A stretch of DNA of 64,000 nt from positions 1,291,001 to 1,355,000 of the forward strand of contig CALSFV010000016.1 in the NCBI GenBank assembly GCA_943737045.1, given 5' to 3'. The stretch is from Parapristionchus giblindavisi (taxonomy: Eukaryota > Nematoda > Chromadorea > Rhabditida > Diplogasteridae). The notes under the pieces were generated by a model, which was not told the DNA's origin, searched no databases, and was given only the letters and a program-made list of their open reading frames with translations. Below, piece after piece: positions 46,586-58,156 of the stretch. Position 1 is the first letter of the stretch; every line of letters starts with the position of its first letter. A program made the position numbers and the translations under genes.

Positions 46586-47058
46586 GTACGGTATATTTTT
46601 TGGTATCGGGCTTGAAAGAATTGAGCTTTAACTGGAACCGTGAGGGGTTATGGGTGTGCTGAAACACGGATGTGACTGGATGTAATCATACGTTGAATAG
46701 CTACGTTGCAGATTTGCAAAATGCGTTCAGGACTTCACGAATAGCACAAAATGCGGTCAGGTTTTCAAAATAAGGTGGTAGACTACGACTGCATTTTTGG
46801 ATTTTTTATTGAATAATTGAACGCATTTTGTGAAAACCTGACCGCATTTTGTGCTTTTCGTGAAGTCCTGAACGCATTTTGCAAATCTGCAACGTAGCTA
46901 TTCAACGTATGATTACATCCAGTCACATCCGTGTTTCAGCACACCCATAACCCCTCACGGTTCCAGTTAAAGCTCAATTCTTTCAAGCCCGATACCAAAA
47001 AATATACCGTACCTGCACCATCTCGCGCAGAAACGGCGTCGGGTCCCGCGAAGATTGA
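46536..47058. repeat. Palindrome holding an exon end and a MITE
   Basis: Positions 46536-46720 recur in reverse at about 46880-47058. The arms contain the last 49 bp of an exon of the unidentified gene plus intron sequence. The centre is a palindromic copy of the GTCGAA/TACGTT MITE family (about 46690-46905, CAAAATGCG.TCAGG motifs). The inverted duplication seems to have formed around the MITE. Confidence 0.85.
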
Positions 47059-47946
47059 GCCACCAGACAGGCGAGGGCGTTCACGAGGAATACGGTATCC
47101 AGTGCACCGGCCGTATCCAGTCTCTCCGCCAATGTGCCTAGAATTAAACAAAAAAATAACAAAAATTCTTCGAGATTAGCGTAACCCTGTTGTTTCTCAT
47201 CTCAGCGTCTGCATACAAATTTACTTTACGAAATCACATAAGTGTCGTTGATTTTGTGCATAGTTTCCTAATCTTTTCTCTCGCACGACTGTTCAAAGTC
47301 ATAAAACAATTCCTCTTCTTTCTATCCCATTAATTCACTTACTATTCTTCAATTGTGAGACGATTTCAGCCTGGGGCATCTCGAATAGCTCTCGCACACT
47401 CTTGCTGTCGTCATTCTCAAATCAATAACTTTATTATTGTTTAACAATTGTTTATTTATTTAATGAGGCAACTTAGGTAAAATAGCTCATTTCACACTAA
47501 ATAGAAAGAAAAAACATTACGATCGATAATCGATCAATACCGTACACCTCAACAGATACTCGACACGTAGTCTGCACTAGTCCGAGATGGCATCATACGG
47601 TAGATCAATCAGGAACTGCCACAGGCCAAGACTGCAATTATCGATTGATCAAGGCAAAATCTTTACAGATTCAGTAGAGCACATAGTCGACTTCGAACAA
47701 GGGCTTGCAGTAAATATTGAGTGATAGCAAACAATAATAATCGATATCTATAAATAATAAAATCTAATCGATAAATGTAATCAATAAAATCTAATCAATC
47801 CCTGCACCAACCTCCTCTTCGATATGATATAGTGCACAGCGAGTAGCACAACTCTATCCATCTCCCGCTGTAATTGTTCCTCAGCCGACTGATCGAAAAT
47901 ACCACGGGCCACCTTCCAGTGGGTGGCCAACTCACGCACCGACTTC
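47013..47946 (-). pseudogene. Unidentified conserved-looking gene, four exons, one nonsense
   Basis: Minus-strand exons: 47811-47946 (KSVRELATHWKVARGIFDQS...VVLLAVHYIISKR), 47548-47631 (SLGLWQFLIDLPYDAISD, then TAG, then CRLRVEYLL), 47343-47415 (NDDSKSVRELFEMPQAEIVS...) and 47013-47137 (TLAERLDTAGALDTVFLVNA, then LACLVAQSSRDPTPFLREMVQ). The first two join in phase, and the last two join in phase as ...LKN-S-TLAERL. It looks like an all-helical scaffold-type protein. A stop in the second exon suggests decay. The family is not recognised. Confidence 0.55.
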
Positions 47947-47949
47947 CTA

Positions 47950-48127
<178 letters not shown>

Positions 48128-48321
48128 TTTTCATATTATCTAGTCGTCGGCATATCATGATAACATTCATAATTTACAGATCAAGTCTGAATCCTTTGTT
48201 AGACGAAGATTTAATAGATAGTCTTGATGTTTGTAGAAAAAGAATGTGTGTTTTAGGAAAATACTCAAGTCGTGAACACTATTCTCCATGATCTTCACAT
48301 GTTATCTACCCTCCTCGAAAC

Positions 48322-48669
48322 TAGAGTTGGGTATTCGGGGGTTGCGGGCCAGCAATGGTCTTGACTTTTTATTGCTAATGATTGCGGGCCCGCAATGCGG
48401 TGTAAAATCATTGCGGGCCCGCAAACTTGGATGGAGGGGAGGGGGAGCGATTGCGGGGCCGCAATAGCATTGCGGGCCCGCAACGAGAGAATGAAGGAAA
48501 GTGAAGAGAACATAGAAGAACGACCGATCACAAAAAGTAGAGGGTAGGAATAAAGTAGTCGTTGCGGGCCCGCAATCACTCCCCCTCCCCTCCCTTCGAG
48601 GTTGCGGGCCCGCAATGATTTCACAGAGCATTGCGGGCCCGCAATGCGTGTGCGTTATTGCCAACCCTA
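48322..48669. mobile_element. hAT-like element packed with ATTGCGGGCCCGCAAT palindromes
   Basis: Ends TAGAGTTGGGTATTC and complement-like CCAACCCTA, with an exact 8-bp duplication CTCGAAAC at 48314-48321 and 48670-48677. About eight copies of the 16-bp palindrome ATTGCGGGCCCGCAAT or close variants lie along its 348 bp. Such subterminal repeats are typical transposase-binding sites in hAT elements. No transposase here. Confidence 0.9.
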
Positions 48670-48688
48670 CTCGAAACCACAAATCACA

Positions 48689-48940
48689 TCTCCGGTATTT
48701 TTTGCTCGCGGGGCACACCGTTGAGAGGCCAAATCTCGCGGGGTACACCGTGAGGTGCACCACGGTGTGGAAGTGACGGCGTGCCTCGCGGGGTGGACAT
48801 CAAATCTCGCGGGGCTCCCCGTCTAGAGGCTGCAGCACGCGAGGTACCCCGTCTAAGTGTTCTACCCCGCGGTGTACCTCGCGGCATACACCACGGGATT
48901 GAACGGTGTGCCCCGCGAGTAAAAAATACCGGAGATGGTA
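48689..48940. mobile_element. Foldback element rich in CGCGGGGYACACC motifs
   Basis: Inverted ends ATCTCCGGTATTTTTTGCTC / complement, each running into CTCGCGGGGCACACCGTT. The interior repeats CTCGCGGGGTACACC-type sequences in both orientations. Flanks give no clear duplication. The first bases (CTCCGGT) resemble the small foldback at 28621. Confidence 0.85.
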
Positions 48941-48999
48941 TCACTCAAACATTCCACATATTTTTCGCATCTCTTAATATTCCATCGCTTACTCATACT

Positions 49000-51900
49000 C
49001 TTACTATTCCACAATGGCTAAAATTACTACCCACCACCGGAGGCCGAATCCATGAACGCTGGCAAACGGTTTGCCGACAAAAGTGACGTCACAGGGGGGG
49101 GGGGTTTGGAAAACGCATCCGCTAACGGTTGTAACGTCACATTTGTCGATCAACCGCTTGTCGATGTTCAGTCGGTGTTTATGCATACGGCATCTGACCG
49201 GAGAGGCTTCAGGTGTGTTTGTGCAATTACAATTTTTATGCTTATAAACACCACTCCCCGCGAGCCACTTCATATATGCCATTCTCGCAACCACAAATCA
49301 ACTGGTGGATTCACCACCACAAAGCACTTCATTCATGATTCGAAAGAAATGTCCCGCCCATTCTTTCAATGATTTTGTGCAATACATTAATGTTGTTCAT
49401 TCGCTTTTATTTCTTCCGCCTTTCTCTCTACAGTGCGGTCGGTTGGATTATTCTCTCTCCACTCTTGACTACACTATTACATAAAGAAAACTGGACAGAC
49501 AATCCTCCTACAATCCTCATACAATCCCCTCCTAGAAAAATTTGGAAAGTCAGCAGCGGTATTTACATTTTATCAAACAGGCTTCTCGGATGAGCAACGT
49601 TTTCGTGGATCATTTGACTTCTCTAATCAAGTTTTTTTCATGTGCGGACGTTTTCTTGGAGATGAATTCTCTCAGCGACAAAAAGGATCTTGCGGATGAA
49701 AGGATTTCCTCTGTTTTGACCCACTCTACATATAATACAGGATAAATATTATTTTTGTTGTTTGTGTGAAGACAGGGTAATCATCGAACACCACTCCCGT
49801 GATACGCTTCATATCTGCCCTCATTGAAACCAAAAAGCAACTGGCATATAGCTCGCAATCATGCCACATGTTTTTCGCATCGGCGAGTTTAAATATTCCA
49901 CCATAAGTCGAATAGCTACGTTACAGAGTCTCAAAATGCGGAAATGTTAAAAGAAAACCAAAATGCGGCCTGGCTTCGTAGTTTTTAAAGTACTTTTCGA
50001 CCTATGGCACGCGAATATCACGCCCGTCACGAGAGAATTGAGATAAAATGACTATTTTTCGGAATGAAGCAAAAATGGTGAAATAAGTTAGGACCATTTT
50101 TGGACATCTCTAGGCATGCCCTACCAGAACCCAAAGTCTCATTGTTCAATTTTCATTTTGGGGCTCAATACACCGGTTCGGTAAGGTGAAGTCCCAACTT
50201 TGAGCACGAATTGCTCGCTTCTGGTGCGTTTTAGCGGAAAAGTGTCACAAGAGTGACCACCGCTCTTTTTTTCTTGCTCTATCGATCTAAACAAACCAGA
50301 GGTCATGAAAATGATTCTGAACAGAGCTTTACTTCGAAGCAAATAACTCAAAAATTTAGGAAAAGGGGGTGCTCTCCTTCCAGTATGTTATTAAGTTTTT
50401 CATACGCTTTCGAATGAGGGGTTTACGAAAAAAATACGTTAATGCGTTCGTATGGTTCATTCCCTTGGAAATTTCCTGATGATTTGAAGTCATTTTCGCC
50501 ATCCACAATCTCTCGTTTTACACACTCTCTCGCCCATTCCTTTTCATTCCATTCCATTCCATTCTGCACCGCACGGTCTCGAGAGCGCGGTGCGGAATGA
50601 AACATATCGTTTTCTCCCTTTCTCTTCCCTGTATTTCTTTTACTCACCGTCGAGAGAGTGTGTGAAACGAGAGATTGTGGTTGGGTGAAAATGACTTCAA
50701 ATCATCAGGAAATTTCCAAGGGAATGAACCATACGAACGCATTAACGTATTTTTTTCGCAAACCTCTCATTCGAGAGCGCATGAAAAACTTAATAACATA
50801 CTGGAAGGAGAGCACCCCCTTTTAAAAAAAATGGTCCTAACTCATTTCACTATTTTTCTTCATTCCCACTCTCATTTCAATTCTCTCGTGATGGGAGTGA
50901 TATGTTACAATTCCATGACGACTAAAATTACTATCAACAACCTGAACCCCGAAAGGGGCATCAGATATGTTTCTACAATAAAAATGTGTTTTAATGCTAG
51001 ACAGGGCAATCACCGAACACCACCCCCCTATGAGCCACTTCATATCTGCCATTCTCGCAACCACAAATCAACTGGTAGGATTCACCAAACAAAGCATTCC
51101 ACCCATTCAAGATTCGAAAGCAATGTCCCGCCCATTCTTTCAATGATTTTGCGCAATAAATTAATGTTGCTCTTTCGCTTTTATTTCTTCTGCTTTTCTC
51201 TCTCGACTACACTCGCCCATTATCAAGAGAAAAGGGCATACAGTTGAGTTCCCCCTAGAAGAATTTGGAAAGTCATGGGAAATTTCCACCTTGTACTCTT
51301 CTTTGAGAAGAAACGTTTCGCGGATTACTTGACTATTCTAATTAAGTTTCCACAATGTTCTATAGACTGTGAAAGCCAAAACGACCGCGCAACATAGAAA
51401 CTCTCTCAAATGCAATCGTCTTTCGCTTGTCTGGCTATGGAAACAAAATGGCTTGAACCAGAATACTGTGTTTCATATACGGAAGTTTTCTTGAACGCAG
51501 ATGGATTCTCTCAGAGACGAAAAGATATATTCTGTGGGTAAGAAGAATCCCCCCCCCCCCCTGTTTTGACCCCCTCTGCACATACTATGGTGAGAGGACA
51601 AACATTATTATTTTTTTAAACATTATTATATTTGTTAGTGTAAATAGAAGGAAGAACACCAGTACCGTCAGTCACTTCATATCTGCCATTCTCGCAACCA
51701 CAAATCAACTGGTAGGATTCACCAAACAAAGCATTCCACAAATTCATTCAATCATTTTGCACAATACATTAATATTGATATTTCGCTTTTATTTCGTCTG
51801 CCTTTCTCTCTGCTACTATTCTAGACTTTGGAAAGTCAGGAGCGGCATTTCCATCTTTTCAAATACTCCTCTTGAATGAGCAAAGTTTTCGTGAGCTATT

Positions 51901-52110
51901 TGACTATTCCAATCAAGTTTATTGTTGTTAGTGATACGGCACACGAATGATACAGATAACACCATAAGCCGTTTCATCTGCCATATCTGCCCTTCTCGCA
52001 ACCACAAATCAACTGGTAGGATTCACCAAAGAAACATTCCCAAAACAGTGAAAACTCTTCTCGTTCCACACTGTTTTGTTCTTTTCTTTTCGATGTTTGT
52101 GCATAAAAAA
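49000..52110. other. Internally duplicated intron-like region of the unidentified gene
   Basis: A block with CTTCATATCTGCCATTCTCG, then CAACCACAAATCAACTGGT recurs near 49265, 51030, 51685 and 51975, each followed by similar sequence. This points to serial duplication of an intron segment about 300-700 bp long. No exon is recognisable in the open frames. Confidence 0.65.
50016..50904. mobile_element. Foldback element, about 890 bp
   Basis: Ends ATATCACGCCCGTCACGAGA and near-complement. Arms of about 400 bp share GGAAATTTCCTGATGATTTG near 50467 and its complement near 50703. They meet at a CATTCCATTCCATTC / TGCGGAATG core. A GTCGAA-family MITE (about 49906-49995) lies just outside the left end. 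Confidence 0.88.
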
Positions 52111-52118
52111 TCACTCAC

Positions 52119-52232
52119 TGCTCGTCGTGAAGTGAAGAAAGGCCAGTGAGTAGAAGTCGGTCATGGGCAATTGTTCGAGAATCGATGCAAGATCGCCCTC
52201 CGACATCACGATTGGATTGTGTTCCTTCTCAC
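52119..52232 (-). pseudogene. Unidentified gene: upstream exon
   Basis: A 114-bp exon with TTCTTCAG acceptor and GTGAGT donor, encoding GEKEHNPIVMSEGDLASILE and QLPMTDFYSLAFLHFTTS. By strand and style it probably belongs to the same gene as the exons at 47013-47946, with the duplicated intron in between. The phase does not join directly to KSVREL, so at least one exon may be missing. Upstream, the sequence switches to ABCF1 3' flank near 52310. Confidence 0.55.
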
Positions 52233-52647
52233 CTGAAGAATCAATAAATCGATAATTAAGAAAAGAATTAATCAATTGATAATTTCCTGATTTTATCTCT
52301 ACCAAGTATCTATCGTCTATCAGTAGTATCAGTATATCTAATATGTTGAGGATGTTGCTAATAAATCAATAAAACGATAATTTTTATTCCTTTTGGGACA
52401 AAGTACGGTAGATGTCAACAATCAATCGATAACAAGAGTAAACTTGCAACGCATCAGCAGTGAACAACGGAATTACTGTAAGAAAAATCGGCATCATAAT
52501 CAAAATTGGACGAAAACGGGATATGAAGAATACAAACAATATAAATATAGTATACTCTAGCAACCGGTAAGTGAAAATACGAACAAAAAATAGCTGGGGA
52601 AATCAATCAATAATGGTAGCTGATCAATCGATATCAAGATCTCCTTC

Positions 52648-52710
52648 TCCGAGAGCTTCGAGAATCTCCTTACGGTAGTCGTCAAAGTCGCCATCGATCT
52701 CGGCGATACT
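52648..52710 (-). pseudogene. ABCF1-like terminal exon with deleted stop
   Basis: Reads [21 protein letters not shown] and then loses about 13 bp that include the stop codon. No other ABCF1 exons of this copy remain. Confidence 0.82.
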
Positions 52711-53039
52711 CTGATGAATATTCAGAAGAAAGTGAACCGTTATTTATTTACACTTTTTTTAAATTTGATCGATTGTCAAAAGTTTTCGTAATTGTATTCA
52801 TTCTCATATCTCATAGTTATATCATCTTGTTAAATTTTACCTTGCTACCTCGTTGTGGTGTTGTATTCTATTTGCCAATACCCCAAAAAAGAAAAAGTTA
52901 TTATTACAACATGATCGATCAATAATATAGATATAATCTTTGATCAAACAATCGATATTCCACTAACTCGTATTTTTTTTCTAAATCGACCTGTAATGTT
53001 TTGCCGAATGATGTACTTTTGTGGCGCTTCTTGCATTCA

Positions 53040-53680
53040 CATTGAAATGCGCTTGAAACCTATCCCATATCTCGCATTAGTGAAACGCGAAATCACAGAG
53101 TAGTTTGCACCCTTCGACTTACATTTCATCTCAATTTGACTCTTAATTTACTTGTTGAAACGTCTTAGGTCGAATAACTACGTTACAGATTTGCAAATTG
53201 CGGCCTGGTTTTCATTAAAAAAAAACACAAAATGCGATCAGCTTTTCACAAAAGACGCTCTTGTTTTCACAAAAATTACAAATTCCGGTCAGGTTTTAAC
53301 AAAATGCTGTCGGTTTTCAAAAAAGCGGTCAGTTAGCAGCGTAATTTTCGACCTATGCCGCACACCTATGTGATGTACGATAAATAATTAAATAAATAAA
53401 ATAACAAATGCCTTGCCTTACATGTCACTTAGTCACATTGAAATGCGCTGGAAACCAATCCCATATCTCGCATTAGTGAAACGCGAAATCTCAGAGTAAT
53501 CTGTACTCATTCGTATTGCATTTCCATTGTCGCTGGGAATTAAAATCGAGTGGGTGAGACGGAAAAAATTTTTTTGAATGAATTTTGACCGAATTGTTTT
53601 TATTTTAGTTAAATCGGGTAAGTCGGGTGCCAAAAACGGGTGGATGTTGTCGCTAGCGACCATGCCGCCCAATTAAATGA
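53040..53680. repeat. Dispersed repeats and a MITE upstream of GPALPP exon 1
   Basis: Two fragments of the CATATCTCGCATTAGTGAAA repeat (53045-53165 and 53430-53550) surround a GTCGAATAACTACGTTACAG-type MITE (53166-53355). No gene. Confidence 0.7.
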
Positions 53681-54435
53681 ATAAATAAATAAATCAATAA
53701 AAATAAATTAAATTCTTGTCTCAGGTCCCTCGCTTCCTCCCGGCTTCGATCCCCTCGCAGGAGATGATGATGATGATGATGAAGATGATGAGGCCGCTGA
53801 GGATGAGGACCCAGGGGACCCCGATGACCCGGGCATGCAATCGGCCACTCTGCCCAATACCACGGATAATGATGAGGTTTGATCTTTGATCTTTGATCTT
53901 TAGGCTTTGAACTTTTGGTCGTGATAATCTATAGTATTATTAATAGTACGTAATTTATCGCATTAATTTAATATTGTAATTATTATGCGCGCGAAGAGTA
54001 TGATAGCGTATGAGAAGTGCGGGCAGGTGATTTGGCGTCGCTGCTGTGCGCTATGAACACCGATTGTTTGTTGATAATTCGATTTCAAATCTATTCATAG
54101 CGAAAACCATATAGCCTGATGCATGAGATTTTGTACATAAAAGTTCTCTCGCTTTTTGTCTGCGTCAGAGAGTATTGCCAGAACGGAGAGCATAGGGCGA
54201 ATAGCTAGGTTATAGGTTTTCAAAATCCGGTCAGGTTTTTTGATTTTTGTGAATTTTGGCTCAAAATCCGGTCAGGTTTTTAGATTTTTGTGAATTTTGG
54301 CTCAAAATCCGGTCAGGTTTTTAGATTTTTGTGAATTTTGGCTCAAAATCCGGTCAGGCTTGGTACTTTGTAACATAATTTTCGACCTATGGCGGAGAGT
54401 AATATTAAATCTGGTTTATAACTACATTCTAGCTG

Positions 54436-54791
54436 CACGGCGGTTCATTGGAGGGAAATCCCTACATTTAACTTTGTCTTGAATCCTCCCGCACTTTGAA
54501 AAATCGGCAAAGTTGATTTGCACCGGGCGGGATTCGAACCTACGGTGTTCGGATCGCTAAACAAAACTTCTAGCCACTAAGCCATCTCAGCATGTTCCGT
54601 AGCTCGCAAAACCCGGTGATAGCTGCAGTCAGAAGCGCTCCTATGGCGAGCAGCCGCAGCGCGTCGCCGCAACGCACCCAATCATATCGTATATCTCATT
54701 TGAATTATCGTGTTAAGACTTTTTTGACCAATTTTGCAATAGGTTTGAAAAATCCAGAGTCGATCTTAATTACTGTTATTGAACCGCCGTG
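54436..54791. mobile_element. Transib-like element, 356 bp, with internal tRNA-like sequence
   Basis: Inverted ends CACGGCGGTTCA and complement, flanked by an exact 5-bp duplication AGCTG (54431-54435 and 54792-54796). CACGG-type ends and 5-bp duplications are the hallmark of Transib, the superfamily related to RAG1. It sits on the acceptor of GPALPP exon 2: the empty paralogue at 38875-38892 reads TACATTGCAGCTCGCTCCC. No transposase. Confidence 0.8.
54522..54594 (-). tRNA. tRNA-like sequence inside the Transib-like element
   Basis: On the minus strand it has a good A box (TGGCTTAGTGG) and a perfect B box (GGTTCGAATCC) at tRNA spacing. The acceptor and T stems do not pair fully. It is likely a tRNA pseudogene or SINE head captured by the element. 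Confidence 0.5.
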
Positions 54792-55565
54792 AGCTGGCTC
54801 CCACCCTGCCCTCTGTTGGTCCATCGTTCCCGATCGACGAACCGCGTCGTCATTCGTCCGCTCCGACTGCGCATCGTCGCGTTTTCGACGTGTCTGACTC
54901 CTCGTACGGACCGGCTGCACCACCCGAGCCGGAACCTGAAGCGCCGAGACGCATTCCTCGCGGTCCAGCCGCGTCGCCCTCGCGCGTCATTGGTACCGCG
55001 TTTTGATTTTAGTGTTTCACTTTTGCATTTTGATCTCTTTGCAACAATTTTTTATAGGAATCCGATTAGACCTTTTTAATAAAACCCCTGCCCTTCCACA
55101 TTAAACAAGTTAATCCTGCTTTGTGGGGAATAGAGTATTTGAACTAGTTTGATTTGAGACAGTCAATAAATACGCGGTCAATAAATACATTAAACTATAT
55201 TTAGCGGTAAATACGTATCGATCGTGTAGTTAGATATCGGTGTTTTTATTTAAAATAATATTTATAATTATGATTATTATTTTATTTTAAATCATCTTTA
55301 TTAGGATGATGACGACGATGACGTCATCGGCCCTATGCCCGCGTCAGCGAACGGAGCGGAGGAGCTGGCGGCGGAGCGGCGACGCGTCGCCATGCTCGCG
55401 GCTAAGGCGGCTGAGGTACGAAGAATCAATCAATAATATGTTGATCGGCAAGAAAATCGATGAAAAAAATCAATAGTATGCGCCTTTGCAGGATAAGAAG
55501 GTGAAGCGGGAGGAGTGGATGCTGCAATTGCCGAAGAAGTTGAACAATTACGGTGCGGGAGCTAG

Positions 55566-56297
55566 GTCAGGGAGATTATTGATTTTTCAAAATCAATAAT
55601 TAATTAAGTTTATTCATGCTGGCGGAATTCAGGTTTTTGTAAAATTACAAGGCTATGAGACTCCGGGATTCTGATTGGTTTCTCGGAGAGGTTTAAGGTT
55701 AATCTCTGAAGTGTGAAACTTGCAATCACCGGGGGTGCAACTTTTCTTTTGTTTGTCGTCAAATCTATAGTTTATCACATTGTGCTATATTGAGTGGTCC
55801 CATAAGCGTGATAATATTGCGTCGCAGCTAAAATTACTTAATTTCTTGTCTTTCCTTTTATTTATCTTTAACACAACCAAAAACCATTCCTTTTTATTTC
55901 TTCACAGTTAAAATAAATTGAATAAAGTACACCTATGCGAGCATACTTTCTCATTTGCAGTAGCTCATGATTGTGTATTATTGTATATCCGAGAAATATC
56001 TCGAGCGTGAAACGCGCGATCACCAAGTTGTAGTTAAAAAAAATTGCTTCTGACAAAAAAACGCCATGTAGCTGGTCTAGTCGTATGGTTATGTGCCACA
56101 CCTCGAGCTAATTTGAAACTCTTCTCTCTGGCCACACTCTCTCGTTTTCTTTATCTACGAGAGAGAGAGTTGCCAGAGTGGAGACTAAAATTATCTCGGT
56201 GTGTGCCTTTAAGTGGCAACACGATCAATGTCCTATAATCTCTGATCTTTGATCTTTGATCTTTGTCCCCACTTACCGTAATCTCTCATCGTTGCAT
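55566..56297 (+). other. GPALPP intron 5 of copy J
   Basis: Contains the empty sites for both foldback elements of copy B (AAACTTGCAATCACCGGGGG near 55718, and TGTGCTATATTGAG near 55782) and one or two minisatellite units before exon 6. No exon. Confidence 0.65.
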
Positions 56298-57178
56298 TAC
56301 CTTCTCCAAGTCAGCGGGAGTGTCATCATCAGAGCAGGCTGATTTGATGCGGGCGCCCGGTACAGATCCCGTCGACCAACCCGGTACCAGCAGAGACGAT
56401 ATTGAGAGATTGGTAAGGGTTATTGATTGATTTGAGAACGTATTGATTGATCTTTTGTTTTTATTGATTAACTGATTCGGGATGAAGTTTTTTTCACGTT
56501 CGTGGTTTGAGGAAGGAGAAGATAAATCGACTTTTTACAACGCACTATCGAATTAAATTACTGATTGATTTGGGATATTATCGATTGATGTATTTGCCAA
56601 GAAAAAATGTAGTTTCAACTCCTCTTTAACAATAAATCGATAATCCGTCTAAACTTGTCATATATTATCAACTTGTCATATTATTATATTATGATTATCC
56701 TCAGGCAAACGCGGGACGCGACGCGCAGCAGGCGCGATTAGCTTCGGCTCTAACAGCCAGCCGGAACGAGTCGCTGCTTGACGCACACGCATCGCGCAAG
56801 CGGAAGGCTGAAGCTGACGCGGCTGCTGCGTATGGCGCGTCGATGTCCGGAGGAGCGCCCGAGAGGCGGCCGTTTGATATGGAGAAGGACATGCATTATT
56901 TTTTTATAAATATTTTGTTTATATCATTTCGACAACCTCTTTTGTTTAGTGGTATCCACCAGTTGATTTCGAGTTTAGCGTTCTAATGATTTGCCATTTT
57001 GGTTGCCGCATTTTGATATTGGGATGGCTATGAATTCGTCAATCAATCAATAATAAATTAATCAAAAATTTGATTTAAGGTTCATGGCTTCAAATCGGCC
57101 TCTACCGCGGAGATCAAGGAGAAGTGAGGCCATCTCAGAACCCGATTTGGCAATTCGAACTCGCAAAAGTTCCTCTAA

Positions 57179-58156
57179 CCGACCTCCCTGGATTTGCTGA
57201 CCCTATCAGTGGGCGGAGTCTATCAGTGGGCGGAGTCTATCAGTGGGCGTGGCCCATCCGCAACTCCCTATTGTTATCACCTTTTCTATCCACTCATTTC
57301 TCCCTTTATCTCTTCTTCGCTGTATCCTACCTCTCATCATCGTTCTCTATTATATCCTTTCACGGTCAATCAATAATCAATCGATAATCATTCATGATCT
57401 ATCCAATCAACAATCCTCCCCCTTTTCCATCCTCACCAGTCCTTTGTTTTATGAGTGTCCAGTATACAGTATTACATAGAGAGATTCAACAAAGATGTTT
57501 CTCACTTGTTTGGTCAGAATTAACTAGACCTATCGAGCTAATCAATCAATCAATAGTCGAAAATCAATCAATAATCGTTTAATATTCAGTCAAACTAGTA
57601 ATGACCTAGCTTGATAAGCCAGTCTCTCGTAGTGGTAGTCCCTTTTTCCATTTTCGTCTTGCGTTACAGTATCAACATAGCCGAAATCGTATCATATAAT
57701 CGTAATCGTTGTCCGTTTCGTACAAAAATATTCGCCCACCGCACGTTTAGTTTAGTTTATAGTTTATCGATTGATTTGTTTGTTTGTTCACCTTTCCCTG
57801 ATCTACTTTTCCTGGATTTTACAATTCTCACCTTCTCTTTCATCCTTATTATTATCCTCCTCCTCCTCATATATATGTTGAGGATGTCGCTAATAAATCA
57901 ATAAATCGATAATTCTTATTCCTTTTGGTACAAAAGTACGGTAGGTGTCAACAATCAATCGATAACAAGAGTATACTTGCAACGCATCAGGGAACAACGG
58001 AACTACGGTAAGAAAAATCATCGTCGAAAACGAGATATGAAAAAAAACAATATAAATATAGTATACTCTAGCAACCGGTAAGTGAAAATAGGAACAGAAA
58101 ATTGCGGGAAATCAATCAATAATGGAAGCTGATCAATCGATATCAAGATCTCCTTC
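57179..58156. other. 3' intergenic region of the last convergent pair
   Basis: The same conserved 3' flank as at 44588-45536. It ends at the ABCF1 stop codon. A CAGTGGGCG(G/T)AGTCTAT unit is repeated near 57210-57250. No gene. Confidence 0.7.

Larger units (their letters stand above)
53725..57178 (+). pseudogene. GPALPP1-like copy J: exons 1, 2 (partial), 4-8
   Basis: E1 53725-53876 is the only complete first conserved exon in the window (GPSLPPGFDPLAG, then a long Asp/Glu run). E2 about 54792-55003 is truncated and its acceptor is occupied by a Transib-like element. E3 is missing. E4 55305-55415 and E5 55492-55565 are intact. E6 56298-56412 has its acceptor CAG changed to CAT. E7 about 56704-56896 has lost the GT donor. 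E8 57080-57178 has TGC to TGA at the EKC codon. Multiple independent lesions show relaxed selection. Confidence 0.9.
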
